Origin: JAAZHD01 sp012510895
GTDB taxonomy: Bacteria > Bacillota > Clostridia > Caldicoprobacterales > DTU083
Reading direction: 5' to 3'
Assembly: GCA_050951465.1 (NCBI GenBank)
Contig: JBMNJC010000012.1
Location: 1 to 55,500, forward strand
Length of the DNA stretch: 55,500 nt
In this document: positions 1-9,675 of the stretch, piece after piece
How positions within the stretch are numbered: the stretch's first letter is position 1
How the letters are laid out: every line of letters begins with the position of its first letter
Position numbers and translations under genes: made by a program
Notes under the pieces: model-generated
Databases searched by the model: none
Told to the model about the DNA's origin: nothing
What the model saw: only the letters and a program-made list of their open reading frames with translations

Positions 1-1461
1 TTGCGATCAGATATGGAACCATTATAATCCTTATACTAAACTTGCATATAAGGATGAACCTGCTATTGTTCTGTGCGAAATCACAAATGAAAACGATTTA
101 TTCCATCATGAAAGGTTTCCGATAGTACTTGAGCCTTACCGAATCCAATCTTGAGAAGAGATATCGCCGGTGGGCAGAAGAAAAGGGCATTAAACTCTCT
201 GAAGGAAAAATTAATTTTGAAGAAATGGACAGCAATATACTTGCATTTAAAAGAGAAGTGCAGGAGGCCTATTATTTGGAATTGACAGAACATATGCGGT
301 CTATCGGAGTTAAAATACCTATAACCGGTACAAACTGGGCTATTAATCCTAATTTACTCTCCACTCAATTGATAACGGATTTTGTAGATTCTCATGCATA
401 TTGGTGGTTCGGCGACCAGAGAAAGTTTGAAAGCAGGATCATGACAGGTTCAAAGACAACAATTGTAGACAAACTGACTTTTTCAAGAGTGCTTGATAAA
501 CCTTATTTTGTTTCGGAATGGATGAACCCTGGCCAAATAAGTGGCGGGCAGAATGCACTTTATACCTTGCAGCTGTGGGGCTGCTGCAGGATTGGGCTGG
601 TTTTACAATCCATACCTATCGTTATGGCAGCAATATGGATGAATTTGTTACCAGAAAAGATTGGAAGGGATCTGGTGATTGGGAATTCATACTATCGGGG
701 TATATTTGACACCTATAACGATCCTGCAAAATACGGTTTGTTTTATCATGCGGCATTAATGATGAGACGCGGGGATGTAAAGACCCGGCAATACCAGTGT
801 AGGCATGAAGATAGAGGATATAGACAATCCTGAATTAGGAATGAAGTCGTATACAGAAATGGCAGCTATACCCTTAACCAGTGAACAGCATAAATTCGGC
901 ACTGTTTTGCCCAGGAGTCAGGAAGTTCAGGATATTACCATTAATTACGATGAGAAGATTGTTGATCATGATAAAGGTGAAGTCCTGTCTGATACCGGGC
1001 AGCTCTTCCGCAGCTGGGAGAAACAATATGGATGGATTGATACTGATAATACCAAGGTTGTATACGGCATGGTAGGAAAGCAGGATGAGATTAAACTAAA
1101 TGATCTTACAATAAAAGCAGAAACAGAGTTCGCCACCATTGCAATAAGCACGCTGACCAAGGATCCGATCAACAACAGTCAGAATTTATTGCTGACTGCC
1201 GTAGGGCTGGCCGATAATGCAGGCAGTAAATACAATGAAGACGAAACCGCTTTGCTGGATTCAGGCACCGGTCCTATAGAATGTGAAGTTATCAAGGCAA
1301 GAATATCCATACGCACAAACAGAAAAGATCTTAAGGTTTGGTCAGTAGATGACGAAGGTTTCTTAACCGGAACAATACCCTCGTCATATGAAAATGGAGT
1401 TTTCAGTTTTGAGATAGGCAATGAGTTTGAATCCATCTACTACTTAATTCAAGAACAATGA
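1..1461 (+). pseudogene. clan GH-A-like glycoside hydrolase, 5'-truncated by window edge and frameshifted
   Basis: The protein reads across three frames. Frame 2 is open from the left edge to about 127 and contains an ITNEND motif. Frame 3 follows to about 515, frame 2 to about 690, frame 3 to about 780, then frame 1 to the stop at 1461. Joined, it gives a TIM-barrel glycosidase segment: the NE pair in ITNEND is the expected acid/base position, and SEWNEPWPN (read across the shift near 515) carries the expected nucleophile Glu. The C-terminal 220 residues look like a beta-rich accessory domain (SYTEMAAIPLTSEQ onwards). Clan GH-A assignment is by motif only; the family (GH5/GH39/GH42-like) is not resolved. 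It converges with the importer operon at 1576-3454 and probably acts on the same glycan. Four frame changes in about 650 bases make it a likely pseudogene unless the sequence has indel errors. Confidence 0.6.
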
Positions 1462-1476
1462 TAAACATCAAACTGT

Positions 1477-1501
1477 GGAGAGGCTGTAATACAGCCTCTC
1501 C
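1477..1501 (+). terminator. hairpin after the glycosidase
   Basis: A perfect 11-bp stem (GGAGAGGCTGT / ACAGCCTCTCC) with a 3-base loop lies 15 bases after the stop at 1461. It is followed by A7 rather than a T tract on this strand, so it may work as a weak terminator or as an mRNA-end stabiliser. Confidence 0.45.
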
Positions 1502-1541
1502 AAAAAAAGGACTGATATTGTTCAACAGATTTTATCAGTCC
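1502..1541 (-). terminator. rho-independent terminator of the ABC importer operon
   Basis: Read on the minus strand, a 9-bp stem (GGACTGATA / TATCAGTCC, at 1533-1541 and 1509-1517) is followed directly by seven T. It lies 35 bases after the stop of the last importer gene. Confidence 0.75.
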
Positions 1542-1575
1542 AATTATGATTTCATCTTTTTCTTTATCTTATTGT

Positions 1576-2492
1576 TTATCCTTTCAGTGATCCGATCATT
1601 ATGCCTTTAATGAAATATTTCTGGATAAAAGGATACACAAGTATGATCGGTACCGATGACACAACAATAAGTGCATATTTCAAAAGATTTTCCAATCCAA
1701 TAAGTGCAGCCAGAAGATCAGCATCCTCTATTTGACTGAGATCGATGCGGCTGGAAACAAGAATTTCTCTTAAAACCAGCTGCAGAGGCCAAAGATCTTT
1801 ATTCCTCAGATAAATCATAGCGCCGAAATAGGAATTCCAGTGACCTACAGCATAAAAAAGCGTTATAACTGCTATTACCGGTTTTGATAAAGGCAGAAGT
1901 ATATTGAAAAAGTATCGGGCATCGCTGCAGCCGTCAATCTGGGCTGATTCCAGCAGCTCCTTGGGTATGGAAGCCATAATGTTGGTACGCATAAGAATCA
2001 TATTATAAACGCTTAAGGCGCCCGGAATCAGCATAGCCCATATGGTATTAACAAAACCAAGGTTAACCATAAGTATATAAGTGGGAACGAGTCCTCCGCC
2101 AAAAAACATGGTAAATGTACACATCATCATCAGGAATTTGCGTGCCGGAAAGTCTGATCGTGTTAATGGGTAAGCTGCCATTAAGGTAACGCAAACATTT
2201 ATAAAAGTACCAACCGCTGTATAAAAAATAGTATTGCGGTATCCTGTCAGCACATGTTTGTGAGCAAACACTGCCCTATATCCGTGTAAACCCGGATCAA
2301 CCGGCCACAATATACTTTTCCTGTATTCAGTGCGGCACCTGAGGAGAAGGACGCTGAAATAACGAAAATGATCGGATACAGTACCAGAATTATAAAAATG
2401 GCGAATATTATACCGGTTACGGTATATAGAATTTTATCTGGAATGGGATCTTTCATAGTTCTATGCCTGGATTTTACCGTAGTTGTTACCAT
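1576..2492 (-). pseudogene. carbohydrate ABC transporter permease, LplC/YtcP-like (single frameshift)
   Basis: Inner-membrane permease of a CUT1-type importer. The start at 2492 has a TCCTCC-complement ribosome binding site and overlaps the end of the upstream permease gene by 7 bases. The N-terminal part (to about 2300) holds the first membrane segment and ends in SASFSSGAALNTGKVY. The rest continues in another frame as LWPVDPGLHGY and runs through the usual membrane segments and the EAA-type loop (ELLESAQIDGCSDARYFFNI) to PFIQKYFIKGIMIGSLKG, the normal family C-terminus. One missing base near 2300 (in the GTATATTGTGG context) explains the break; length is otherwise normal (about 300 residues). 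The whole remainder is well conserved, so this may be a recent mutation or a sequence error rather than old decay. Confidence 0.8.
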
Positions 2493-3454
2493 AGACTGTA
2501 TCCTCCTTCACCTATTTGTTTAGCCAATTTGTTGACTATTACCAGCAATGTACAATTGATTACAGAATTAAACAGCCCGATAGCAGTTCCGTAGGAAAAG
2601 CTGTCAGCTGATTTGAGGCCGACTTTGTATATATACGTTGATATAACTTCGCTTTGCACAAGATTTATATTATTCTGCATCAGGTAAACTTTTTCATAGC
2701 CGACGCTCATAACCGAGCCAAAACGCAAAATTAACATTATGGCTGCTGTCGGCAAGATAGCCGGCAGGTCGATATACCAGATTCGTTGTATTCGAAGTGC
2801 GCCGTCGATTTCTGCTGCTTCATGTAATTCCGGATCAACAGAAGTTAAGGCAGCTATATAAATTATAGAGTTCCAACCGAGCTGCTGCCATATGCCTGAC
2901 CAAACATACAAGTGAATGAATGAATTGGCTTTTGTGAATATATCAGGAGGATTTCCCTGACCGCCGAACAATCGATACAAATTGCCATATACTCCGGTAA
3001 CGGGGTTAAACAGCTGAAACAGAATACCTACTATAACAATTACTGATATAAAATGGGGTATATAGGAAATGGTTTGTATCAATTTTTTTATTCGGTTATT
3101 TCTGATTATATTAAGAAAAAGCGCAAAAAGTATAGCCAGAGGGAAACTGGTTACTAATGAGTAAATGGAAATACGCAGAGTGTTTATAATCACACGTCCA
3201 AATTGATATGATGTCAAAAAGGTTTTGAAATGAAACAGCCCGACCCAATCGCTGCCCCATATTCCTTTAGCTGCGGAATAGTTTTTGAATGCAATTTGCA
3301 CTCCGAACATAGGGTAATATGCGAAAATACACAGGTAGACAAAGGGTATCAAAAAAAATAAATACAGCTGCCACGTTTTGCGGGATTGAAGCAGGAAACG
3401 GCTGAGCCGCGACTTATGCCGAACTGTCTTAGTTGCACTGGCTGTCCTGATCAT
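2486..3454 (-). CDS. carbohydrate ABC transporter permease, LplB-like
   Basis: A 322-residue integral membrane permease of the LplB/YtcP-partner family, which imports oligosaccharides together with an LplC permease and a lipoprotein receptor. I place the start at 3454 (MIRTASATKT) because a GGAGG site lies just upstream; the longer reading frame to 3502 lacks one. Six membrane segments are visible, starting with TWQLYLFFLIPFVYLCIFAYYP. The EAA loop that contacts the ATPase is HEAAEIDGALRIQRIWYIDL. The gene is intact, unlike its two partners. No ATPase subunit is encoded nearby; such systems usually share an MsmX-type ATPase encoded elsewhere. Confidence 0.88.
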   Translation of the reverse strand: MIRTASATKTVRHKSRLSRFLLQSRKTWQLYLFFLIPFVYLCIFAYYPMFGVQIAFKNYSAAKGIWGSDWVGLFHFKTFLTSYQFGRVIINTLRISIYSLVTSFPLAILFALFLNIIRNNRIKKLIQTISYIPHFISVIVIVGILFQLFNPVTGVYGNLYRLFGGQGNPPDIFTKANSFIHLYVWSGIWQQLGWNSIIYIAALTSVDPELHEAAEIDGALRIQRIWYIDLPAILPTAAIMLILRFGSVMSVGYEKVYLMQNNINLVQSEVISTYIYKVGLKSADSFSYGTAIGLFNSVINCTLLVIVNKLAKQIGEGGYSLW

Positions 3455-3575
3455 ATAAACGTCCTCCTTTGGTGTTTCTTCCAAGAGAATCTGTAGTAAC
3501 ACCGGTTCAAATAGGGACGGAGAGGTTTTACCGCCCCGTCCCGGTTATGCCGGTACTATGGCTTATGTGATATCT

Positions 3576-5414
3576 TTATCTCCTTATACCTGCACCTGCT
3601 GCTGTACCGCCTGTTGCCTCGGTTGTCCGGGTGTATGCAACCTGGGATACATCGATGTATTTCTGCAGACCTATGTCCTCAAGAGTTTTGAGATAGGTTT
3701 CCCAGTCGTTTTCAATAGACATTTCGCCCAGGATGAATCTTACCATGCATTCATCTATATAGGTTTGGAGACTGGATCTTATATCACTGATCTGAAGATC
3801 TTCTTCAGAGGTATATATGATTTTTCCAACAATTTCATCGGGTATATCCTTAGATTTTTGTCCTACAAGATTGGATGCCCGAAGCGAGTATTCAGTTGTG
3901 GGGGTAAGTTCTACTTTGCTGCCGTCGGAAAGAGTAGCTATCTTATTCTCTTCTGTAATAACTGCATATGCTCCCATCAGTGCCGGCGGAAGTGAGGTCA
4001 GCCTATCCCATTTCCATATGAGGTTATTTGACGAACCGTATGGATTTCTGACGTAAATAAACTCTGTTTTGTATCCAAGTGACTCATAGCGGCATCTTTC
4101 ATAGCCGGTGTTGTCTTCACCCAAATCAATCCAGTCGCGGTCTTTAACTCCCCAGCGGGAGGTAAGCATAAATTCTCTTTCGCAGAAGGAGTCAAGCAGT
4201 CTTACGGCAATTTCAGGATATTCGCAATACTTTGTTATAGATGTGAAATAATCCTGTGCATTGGGGTTGCATATTGCGTAAGCTACGCCTTCAGGACCTC
4301 TTATGGGGTAAACGGGAGTAAAATCCAGGCGGCGTCCGGAGGTATCATCAAATGTAGTGGTCGGGTGGGCACAGTAGATGCCGACATAGGGTTTTTCACC
4401 GCTGTCTTCAACATTCATGATTGCATTGAACTGTGTGTTGTCAAGAGTAAAGGAGGTGGGGCTGAGCAGATCCTCTTCTACGAGCTTCCTCAAATATCTG
4501 AGTGCCTCCCGGTATTCATCGGTGACTACAGGGGTCCATAGCTTACCATCTGTGGCATTTAATATTCCGCTGCCATAATAAATGAAGGAATTGATAAGCA
4601 CTCTTGCAGCCCTTGCTCCCAGGCTTAACAATGGTATTTCATCTTTTTGACCGTTTTCGTTCGGATCTTCATCGCGGAAAACGAACAAGTACCTCATAAA
4701 GCTCGTCTGTGGTTGTCGGTATTTCAATGCCCATAGGATTCGACCCAAGCATTGCGAATATACAGGGTATTTCCCGGATTAAACTCGTTGGATGGATCCG
4801 CATAATACAGCGGGAAGGTGAGCATTGAACCGTCATATGTGCGTGTCAGGGTACTCATGTACTGGCGCTCTCTTTCAGTACAATACTCTTCGGGCCATTA
4901 TATACCACCAGTGAGCGTATTTTTCGAAAAGCTCGTCCAGCGGCAGAATTATACCTTGTTCGTACATTGAGTTGCGTGATACGTAGCTGAGGTTGAAGCT
5001 GATAATATCCGCCAGCTCCTCGTTTGAAGAAACCATGAGTTCAACCTGCTGGATGGCGTTTTCAGGATTTAGCGGAATAAGTTCAAGCTTTAATCCAGTA
5101 CGTTCTTCCACATATCTTGTGTAGTCGTTGTCAACATAGTCTGTTACGGTAGCGTTAGATTGAAACATCAGAGATATGGTGTGGCCCATGTACTCTTCGG
5201 TAACAATTGGGAACTGCCCCGGTGGTGTGACAACACTGGATAATTCCTCTTCCTCTTCTTCGGTTTCCGGCTTATCTGTGGCAGTTGGTGCTTCATCTGT
5301 GGCAGGCGTATCAGTAGTACCAGGTTCATCGCCCTGGCAGCCTGCTAGCAGGTTTGTAAGTGCCAGAATAATAATCAGCAGAAAAGCCAGAATGGTTTTT
5401 TTCTTAGTTTTCAT
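3576..5414 (-). pseudogene. extracellular solute-binding lipoprotein of the importer (frameshifted)
   Basis: This is the lipoprotein receptor of the LplB/LplC importer. The N-terminus (5414 downward) is a classical lipoprotein signal, with charged MKTKKK, a hydrophobic stretch, then the lipobox LLAGC, followed by an acidic Thr/Glu-rich linker. The mature domain starts at FPIVTEEYMGHTISLMF. The frame changes near 4890, running through EEYCTERERQYMSTLTRTYD and YYADPSNEFNPGN to MGIEIPTTTDELYEVL. It changes again near 4690 into VFRDEDPNENGQKDEIPL and stays open to 3576. The DEDPNENGQKDEIP segment is typical of YtcQ/LipO-type receptors. Two indels are needed to restore a receptor of about 600 residues. 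It is first in the operon, 74 bases or more before lplB. Confidence 0.8.
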
Positions 5415-5600
5415 AGAGAACCCTCCTTATATTGTAATGTTGTTCTTTCCGGCAATGCCGGGCATAGGTCAAAATTGCGGAGCATAAATATGGAATATGC
5501 TTTTATCCTTGCTTGAGTTGAATGACTGCAATGAATGAAAGTGGATAAAGATAGAGAGATTCTGCTAATGAGCACCATTGTTGCTCCGCAGCTTGGATTT

Positions 5601-5630
5601 ATTATAGTGAAGTATATGCAGCAGTGTAAA
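5601..5630 (-). promoter_or_regulatory. sigma-A promoter of importer operon
   Basis: On the minus strand, TTTACA (5630-5625), an 18-base spacer and a perfect TATAAT (5606-5601) lie about 190 bases before the receptor start. Confidence 0.65.
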
Positions 5631-5660
5631 CATCTATTACGGTAAAATGTTATCAGTATT

Positions 5661-5669
5661 GGACATTTT
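5661..5669 (-). promoter_or_regulatory. proximal ATGTCC operator-like site
   Basis: The plus strand reads GGACATTTT; read with transcription of the importer it is AAAATGTCC, ending 30 bases upstream of the -35 box. A similar site sits at the same distance before the oxidoreductase promoter. Confidence 0.45.
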
Positions 5670-5705
5670 GGACTTAATAAATAGGAAAAAGCATATTTCA
5701 AAATA

Positions 5706-5720
5706 CGGACATTTTTTCAT
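5706..5720 (-). promoter_or_regulatory. distal ATGTCC operator-like site
   Basis: CGGACATTTTTTCAT on the plus strand, about 75 bases upstream of the importer -35 box. Apart from one T in a run, it is identical to the reverse complement of 8354-8369 in front of the oxidoreductase operon. Confidence 0.5.
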
Positions 5721-5856
5721 AATAAAGAATTAATATAAATTTTGAAGTACTTATTTAATAAATGTTAGTAGAAATATGATAAAATATAAAAAGATACATA
5801 TTGTTACAATAAATATAGTATATTTTAGAGCAGTGCATATTAATATCTGGAAATTC

Positions 5857-5869
5857 AGACATTTTGTCA
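5857..5869 (+). promoter_or_regulatory. third ATGTCC-type repeat, nearer the regulator gene
   Basis: AGACATTTTGTCA resembles the two importer-side sites and lies 160 bases before the AraC gene. It could serve autoregulation. One mismatch to GGACATTTT. Confidence 0.3.
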
Positions 5870-6029
5870 TTCAGCAGTCCACAGGCAGAAAAAATACTAC
5901 CAAATTTCACTTTAGCAGCACCAATACCCTTTATAACGCACTTGTTTGCTTAGAGAATACTTCAGTATATGACAAGAAGTTCAGTTGTCCTGAAATACGT
6001 TATTAAATTCCGATATTCGGGAAAGGGAA

Positions 6030-8287
6030 ATGGGTGAACATATTATGAAGAAAAATAGGGGATATATGTTTGAACCTAAAAGAATGAATATGGATAACGG
6101 TGAGGGAAGGCCTGTTGCTCAGTTCGGTAATCATACACAAGATAATCAAAAAAATAAGTGTTCTGTATTTTTAAGATATATCATAGTTTATACAGCATGC
6201 GTGTCAATCCTGATCATTCTTATGATACCGATTTACAATACAACAATAAAAATCATCCATCAAAATGCACAAAAAGATTACGAGAGTATTGTAAGCACGG
6301 GCATAAAGCGTTTAGAGAACACATTTGAATCGGTCATGCGCATTGATTATAACATGACACATGCTGATTATATTACTGTTAAACAGCTAAGTAATGAGCA
6401 ATTCAATTCTCTAAATATTATGAAGCTGATAAACGCTAAAAAAATATTTACCGGATATACAAGCAATGTGGATCTGGCTGCTGATATCTACGCTGTATTC
6501 AGAAATAATAAAAGAATAATTACCAGGAACACAATTTATATGGACAGTTCGGATTTTTTTAACAAATACATGATCTATGAAGGGTATTCGGAAAAAGAAC
6601 TGCGTAACATAATTATTAACGGCGGAGGACGGAATAACTTTATACCTGCTACAGGCATACGAAATGTTTATTTGGGCAATTCACAGAAAGAAGTGGATTG
6701 TCTGACTTTTGTAACCCGCAGTGAAGGTAATTCTGTAGCAATATGTGCGGTTTTCAGGATGGATGATATTCAGGATTTGTTTCTGAAAAACGCTTTTTTA
6801 TGGATTATATCCGAAAACGGCACGATACTGGCCGGCGAGCCATTATCAGATGAAGAAGATTACCTGATCATTACAGATAATCTCCCGGCTTTTGGTTTGA
6901 AGATTGGTTTAGGAGTCCCAAAAACCCAGTTTTTGGAACAGGTCAAACCGCTTCAGACTATAATTAAATTAATCTTTTGTATTATAATAATCACTGGATT
7001 TGTTTTTGCATTTTTACTGTCCATATATGCCTATATGCCTCTATATAAATTTGTCAAGGATAGCTTCGGCAAATACAGTATCCGTGATACCGGAGATGAG
7101 TTCAGTCTTCTTCGTAAGCTTTGGCAGCAGGCAAATGCATCGATTAACAACCTGCAGAATATGCTGCAGACAACAGAATCGCATCTTAAGGAAAGTGTGT
7201 TGATAAATTCACTTTTGGCGGGAGAGTCTATAGAGACTGATGATGTAAAGTTCAAAGTACTTGAAGAGTTTAATATGCCATGCCGTCTGGCTTTATTCAA
7301 TATTAATTCAAAAATGAGCGAACAGAGTATAAGCAAATTTATATATGACCGATTGGACGCGATAGGGCTCTCTGCGATACGTCTGATGCCGACCCAGATT
7401 GCCGTAATTTTCAGGGATTCAGAACGTTCGCTGTTTGAAGATGTGGCACAAAGTATTATTAATAATAAACAATATGATTGGTCTTCCTGTTTATCAATTG
7501 TTGTATCCGGTGTCTTTGATGGACTGCGTAATGCATGTCATGCTTATCAATGTGTACTGGCGGCTGCGGCAAGCCTAATGAAATTCTGTATTATATTGAT
7601 GATGACGATGATTCATACAAGCAGAAAAAGGAACGATTCTCCATTTATTTTCAGGATGTTTCAGCTCTTAACAATGCCATGAGAGCAGGCAATATCAGCA
7701 ATATTGAGAAAGTATTTGAGACGGTTATTGCCAGATTGGAAACAGAAATAACAAATCTTATGGAAATAAGGGAATATTATTATAATTTGAGAAGTGTTCC
7801 GGCCATGTTTATATGTGAGCTTCAGTTAGGAAATGATATAGTTCTGCCCCTTTACGATGAAAGAGGCTCACCGGCTCGGCAGTTTTCTAACCTGGGCAGT
7901 GTCTGCATTGATATAATTTCAGATGTATGCGGAGAATCAAAGAGTTATAAGGATAAGCTGATGCAGTACATTAATGAGAATTTTTGTAATCCCGAATTGT
8001 ATGCCGGACATCTTGCAGACATGTTTATGATTTCAACAAAGCAAGTTTCGAGAATTGTCAGAGAATATACAGGTATGTGCTTTTCGGATTATCTTCAGTA
8101 CCTGAGACTTAAAAAGGCCGTTGAACTGCTGACAGAAACTGATAAACCTGTCGCCGAAATTGCCAACGAATGCGGTTATAATGCCATAAATACATTTTAC
8201 AGGGCATTTAAAAAAGAATATGGTATTGCACCTGTTGAATTTCGCAGAAATCTGGTGATGTTTGTTTCAGAAAACAGACTAACTTAA
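6030..8287 (+). pseudogene. membrane-anchored AraC-family transcriptional regulator (YesN-like), one frameshift
   Basis: Starts at ATG 6030 after GGGAAAGGG. The N-terminal membrane segment is YIIVYTACVSILIILMIPIY (about residues 50-70). An extracytoplasmic sensor region of about 250 residues follows, then a second membrane segment (IIKLIFCIIIITGFVFAFLL), a HAMP-like linker and a cytoplasmic region. Near 7565 the frame shifts (AYQCVLA to CGKPNEILYYIDDDD). The second frame carries the AraC double HTH at the end: MQYINENFCNPELYAGHLADMF, then FSDYLQYLRLKKAVELL and VAEIANECGYNAINTFYRAFKKEYGIAP. Such one-piece sensors sit beside LplB/LplC transporters in Paenibacillus and Clostridia and activate them. 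One indel restores about 750 residues. It is the natural candidate to bind the ATGTCC repeats. Confidence 0.82.
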
Positions 8288-8353
8288 CTAACTTAATAAG
8301 TTTTATGTCAGATGTATTATTTATTTTAGAAATAATAAGCAGTTATAGCTTTA

Positions 8354-8369
8354 ATGAAAAAAATGTCCG
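8354..8369 (+). promoter_or_regulatory. distal ATGTCC operator-like site before the oxidoreductase operon
   Basis: ATGAAAAAAATGTCCG is the reverse complement of the distal importer site with one extra base in the homopolymer. It has the same orientation relative to the downstream operon and ends 64 bases upstream of the -35 box. Confidence 0.5.
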
Positions 8370-8390
8370 CTTAATCATTATGTTAAAGCT

Positions 8391-8404
8391 GAAAATATGT
8401 CTCC
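8391..8404 (+). promoter_or_regulatory. proximal ATGTC operator-like site
   Basis: GAAAATATGTCTCC is a weaker copy of the repeat, ending about 30 bases before the -35 box, the same distance as the importer proximal site. Confidence 0.35.
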
Positions 8405-8433
8405 AAGGTGCAAGAATTGCTCTATTTATATAA

Positions 8434-8462
8434 TTTACGTATGTATATATATAAACTATAAT
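8434..8462 (+). promoter_or_regulatory. sigma-A promoter of oxidoreductase/ceramidase-like operon
   Basis: TTTACG, a 17-base spacer and a perfect TATAAT, about 105 bases before the first ATG. Confidence 0.55.
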
Positions 8463-8568
8463 TTAATAGTAAAGTTCTGGTATATACCTAAAGGAATCAT
8501 CAGCCGGATGCAGAAGTAAGTATTTAAACAACTTAAAATTAACTAAAAGATGGAGGAGTGTGATAAGT

Positions 8569-9642
8569 ATGGCCAAGTACAAGGTAGGTGTAGTCGGTGT
8601 CAGCCGCGGAAGCTCGTATTTGAGAAATTATGCCCGAAGCGAGCGTACTGAAGTCACAGCAATTTGTGATATTGACGAAAACAGACTCGAAGATGTAGCT
8701 AAGGCATACGGGCTTTCAGATTCTCAGGTGTTTACCGATTACGATGAATTCTTAAACACTGATATTGACATTGTAGTTATTGGAACACCTATCCCGTTTC
8801 ATGCGGAACAGTCTGTCAAAGCATTGGAGGCAGGAAAACACGTACTTAGCGAAGTTACAGCATCAAATACGTTAGAGGGTTGTCAAAAGATTTATAATGC
8901 AGCAAAGCGCTCCAAAGGCAAATACATGCTTGCGGAAAATTATGTATATTTTCACTTTATTCAGGAGTGGAAAAAATATATAGACGACGGAATGATTGGA
9001 CGTATTCATTATGCAGAAGCAGAATACATTCATGATATCCGTCGTTTGCTTATAGATAAGGAAACCGGAGAGACTTTCTGGCGCAAGTACAGACCGCCGA
9101 TTCATTATTGCACTCACTGCTTAGGGCCGCTGCTTTTCCTGATGGGTGACGATTATATAGTAAAGGCAACTGCAAGCGGTACAAAAAACACTATACTTCC
9201 TGATCTCTGGCCGTCCACTATTGATATGCAGGTTGCGCTCTTTGAAACAAAACAAGGACGCGGCATTAAGATTTGCCGCAGCCAGGTTACACCTCGTCCT
9301 GAGCCTCATACAGTTTATTACAGCGTTTACGGCACTAAAGGTTTTCTTGAAAACACACGCCACGGAGGCGAGGTAGTAGGTAATCGATATTTTGAGGGGT
9401 TTGACAGACATACGGTTCCCTTTGACTGCTATCAGACACAGGTGGATGCACCTGACTATGCAAAGGGCGGTCATGGCACCAGCGACTATTACATTTCAGA
9501 GGCTTTCCTTGACAGTATCGAGTATGATACGGAACCGCCCCTTAATGTAGACCGTGCAATGGAAATGACCGTGCCCGGTATAATTGCACATGAAGCAGCA
9601 GTGCAGGGCAATGTTTGGCTTGATGTGCCGATTATACGTTAG
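8569..9642 (+). CDS. Gfo/Idh/MocA-family NAD(P)-dependent oxidoreductase, copy 1
   Basis: A 357-residue cytoplasmic dehydrogenase. The start is ATG 8569, nine to ten bases after GGAGGAG; the upstream in-frame GTG at 8560 is too close to that site. The N-terminal Rossmann fold has KVGVVGVSRG, then VTAICDIDENRLEDVA and the DIVVIGTPIPFHAEQ nucleotide-side strand. The usual EKP motif is replaced by SEVTA, a recognised variation but one that removes the lysine often used in catalysis. The C-terminal half contains HYAEAEYIHD and CTHCLGP motifs and carries the alpha/beta substrate domain. It is about 75 percent identical by eye to the next gene and begins a likely operon with it and the ceramidase-like gene. 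Probable role: oxidation or reduction of a sugar or cyclitol; substrate unknown. Confidence 0.9.
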   Translation: MAKYKVGVVGVSRGSSYLRNYARSERTEVTAICDIDENRLEDVAKAYGLSDSQVFTDYDEFLNTDIDIVVIGTPIPFHAEQSVKALEAGKHVLSEVTASNTLEGCQKIYNAAKRSKGKYMLAENYVYFHFIQEWKKYIDDGMIGRIHYAEAEYIHDIRRLLIDKETGETFWRKYRPPIHYCTHCLGPLLFLMGDDYIVKATASGTKNTILPDLWPSTIDMQVALFETKQGRGIKICRSQVTPRPEPHTVYYSVYGTKGFLENTRHGGEVVGNRYFEGFDRHTVPFDCYQTQVDAPDYAKGGHGTSDYYISEAFLDSIEYDTEPPLNVDRAMEMTVPGIIAHEAAVQGNVWLDVPIIR

Positions 9643-9675
9643 GACGTTAGTAATGACGAAGATGGAGGTGCTAAG

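Larger units (their letters stand above)
5415..6029. promoter_or_regulatory. 615-bp divergent control region between importer and AraC regulator
   Basis: This AT-rich region has no supported gene: short open frames on both strands lack ribosome binding sites and protein-like composition. It contains the importer promoter (5601-5630) and three ATGTCC-type repeats listed separately. The size and arrangement fit a regulator and its target facing away from each other. Confidence 0.6.

Noticed and set aside
3558..4056. Long plus-strand frames opposite the binding-protein gene
   Set aside because: Antisense shadows of the minus-strand lipoprotein; no start signals.
5411..6006. Open frames of 96 and 76 codons in the divergent control region
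   Set aside because: They lack ribosome sites and protein-like composition and overlap a promoter and operator region.
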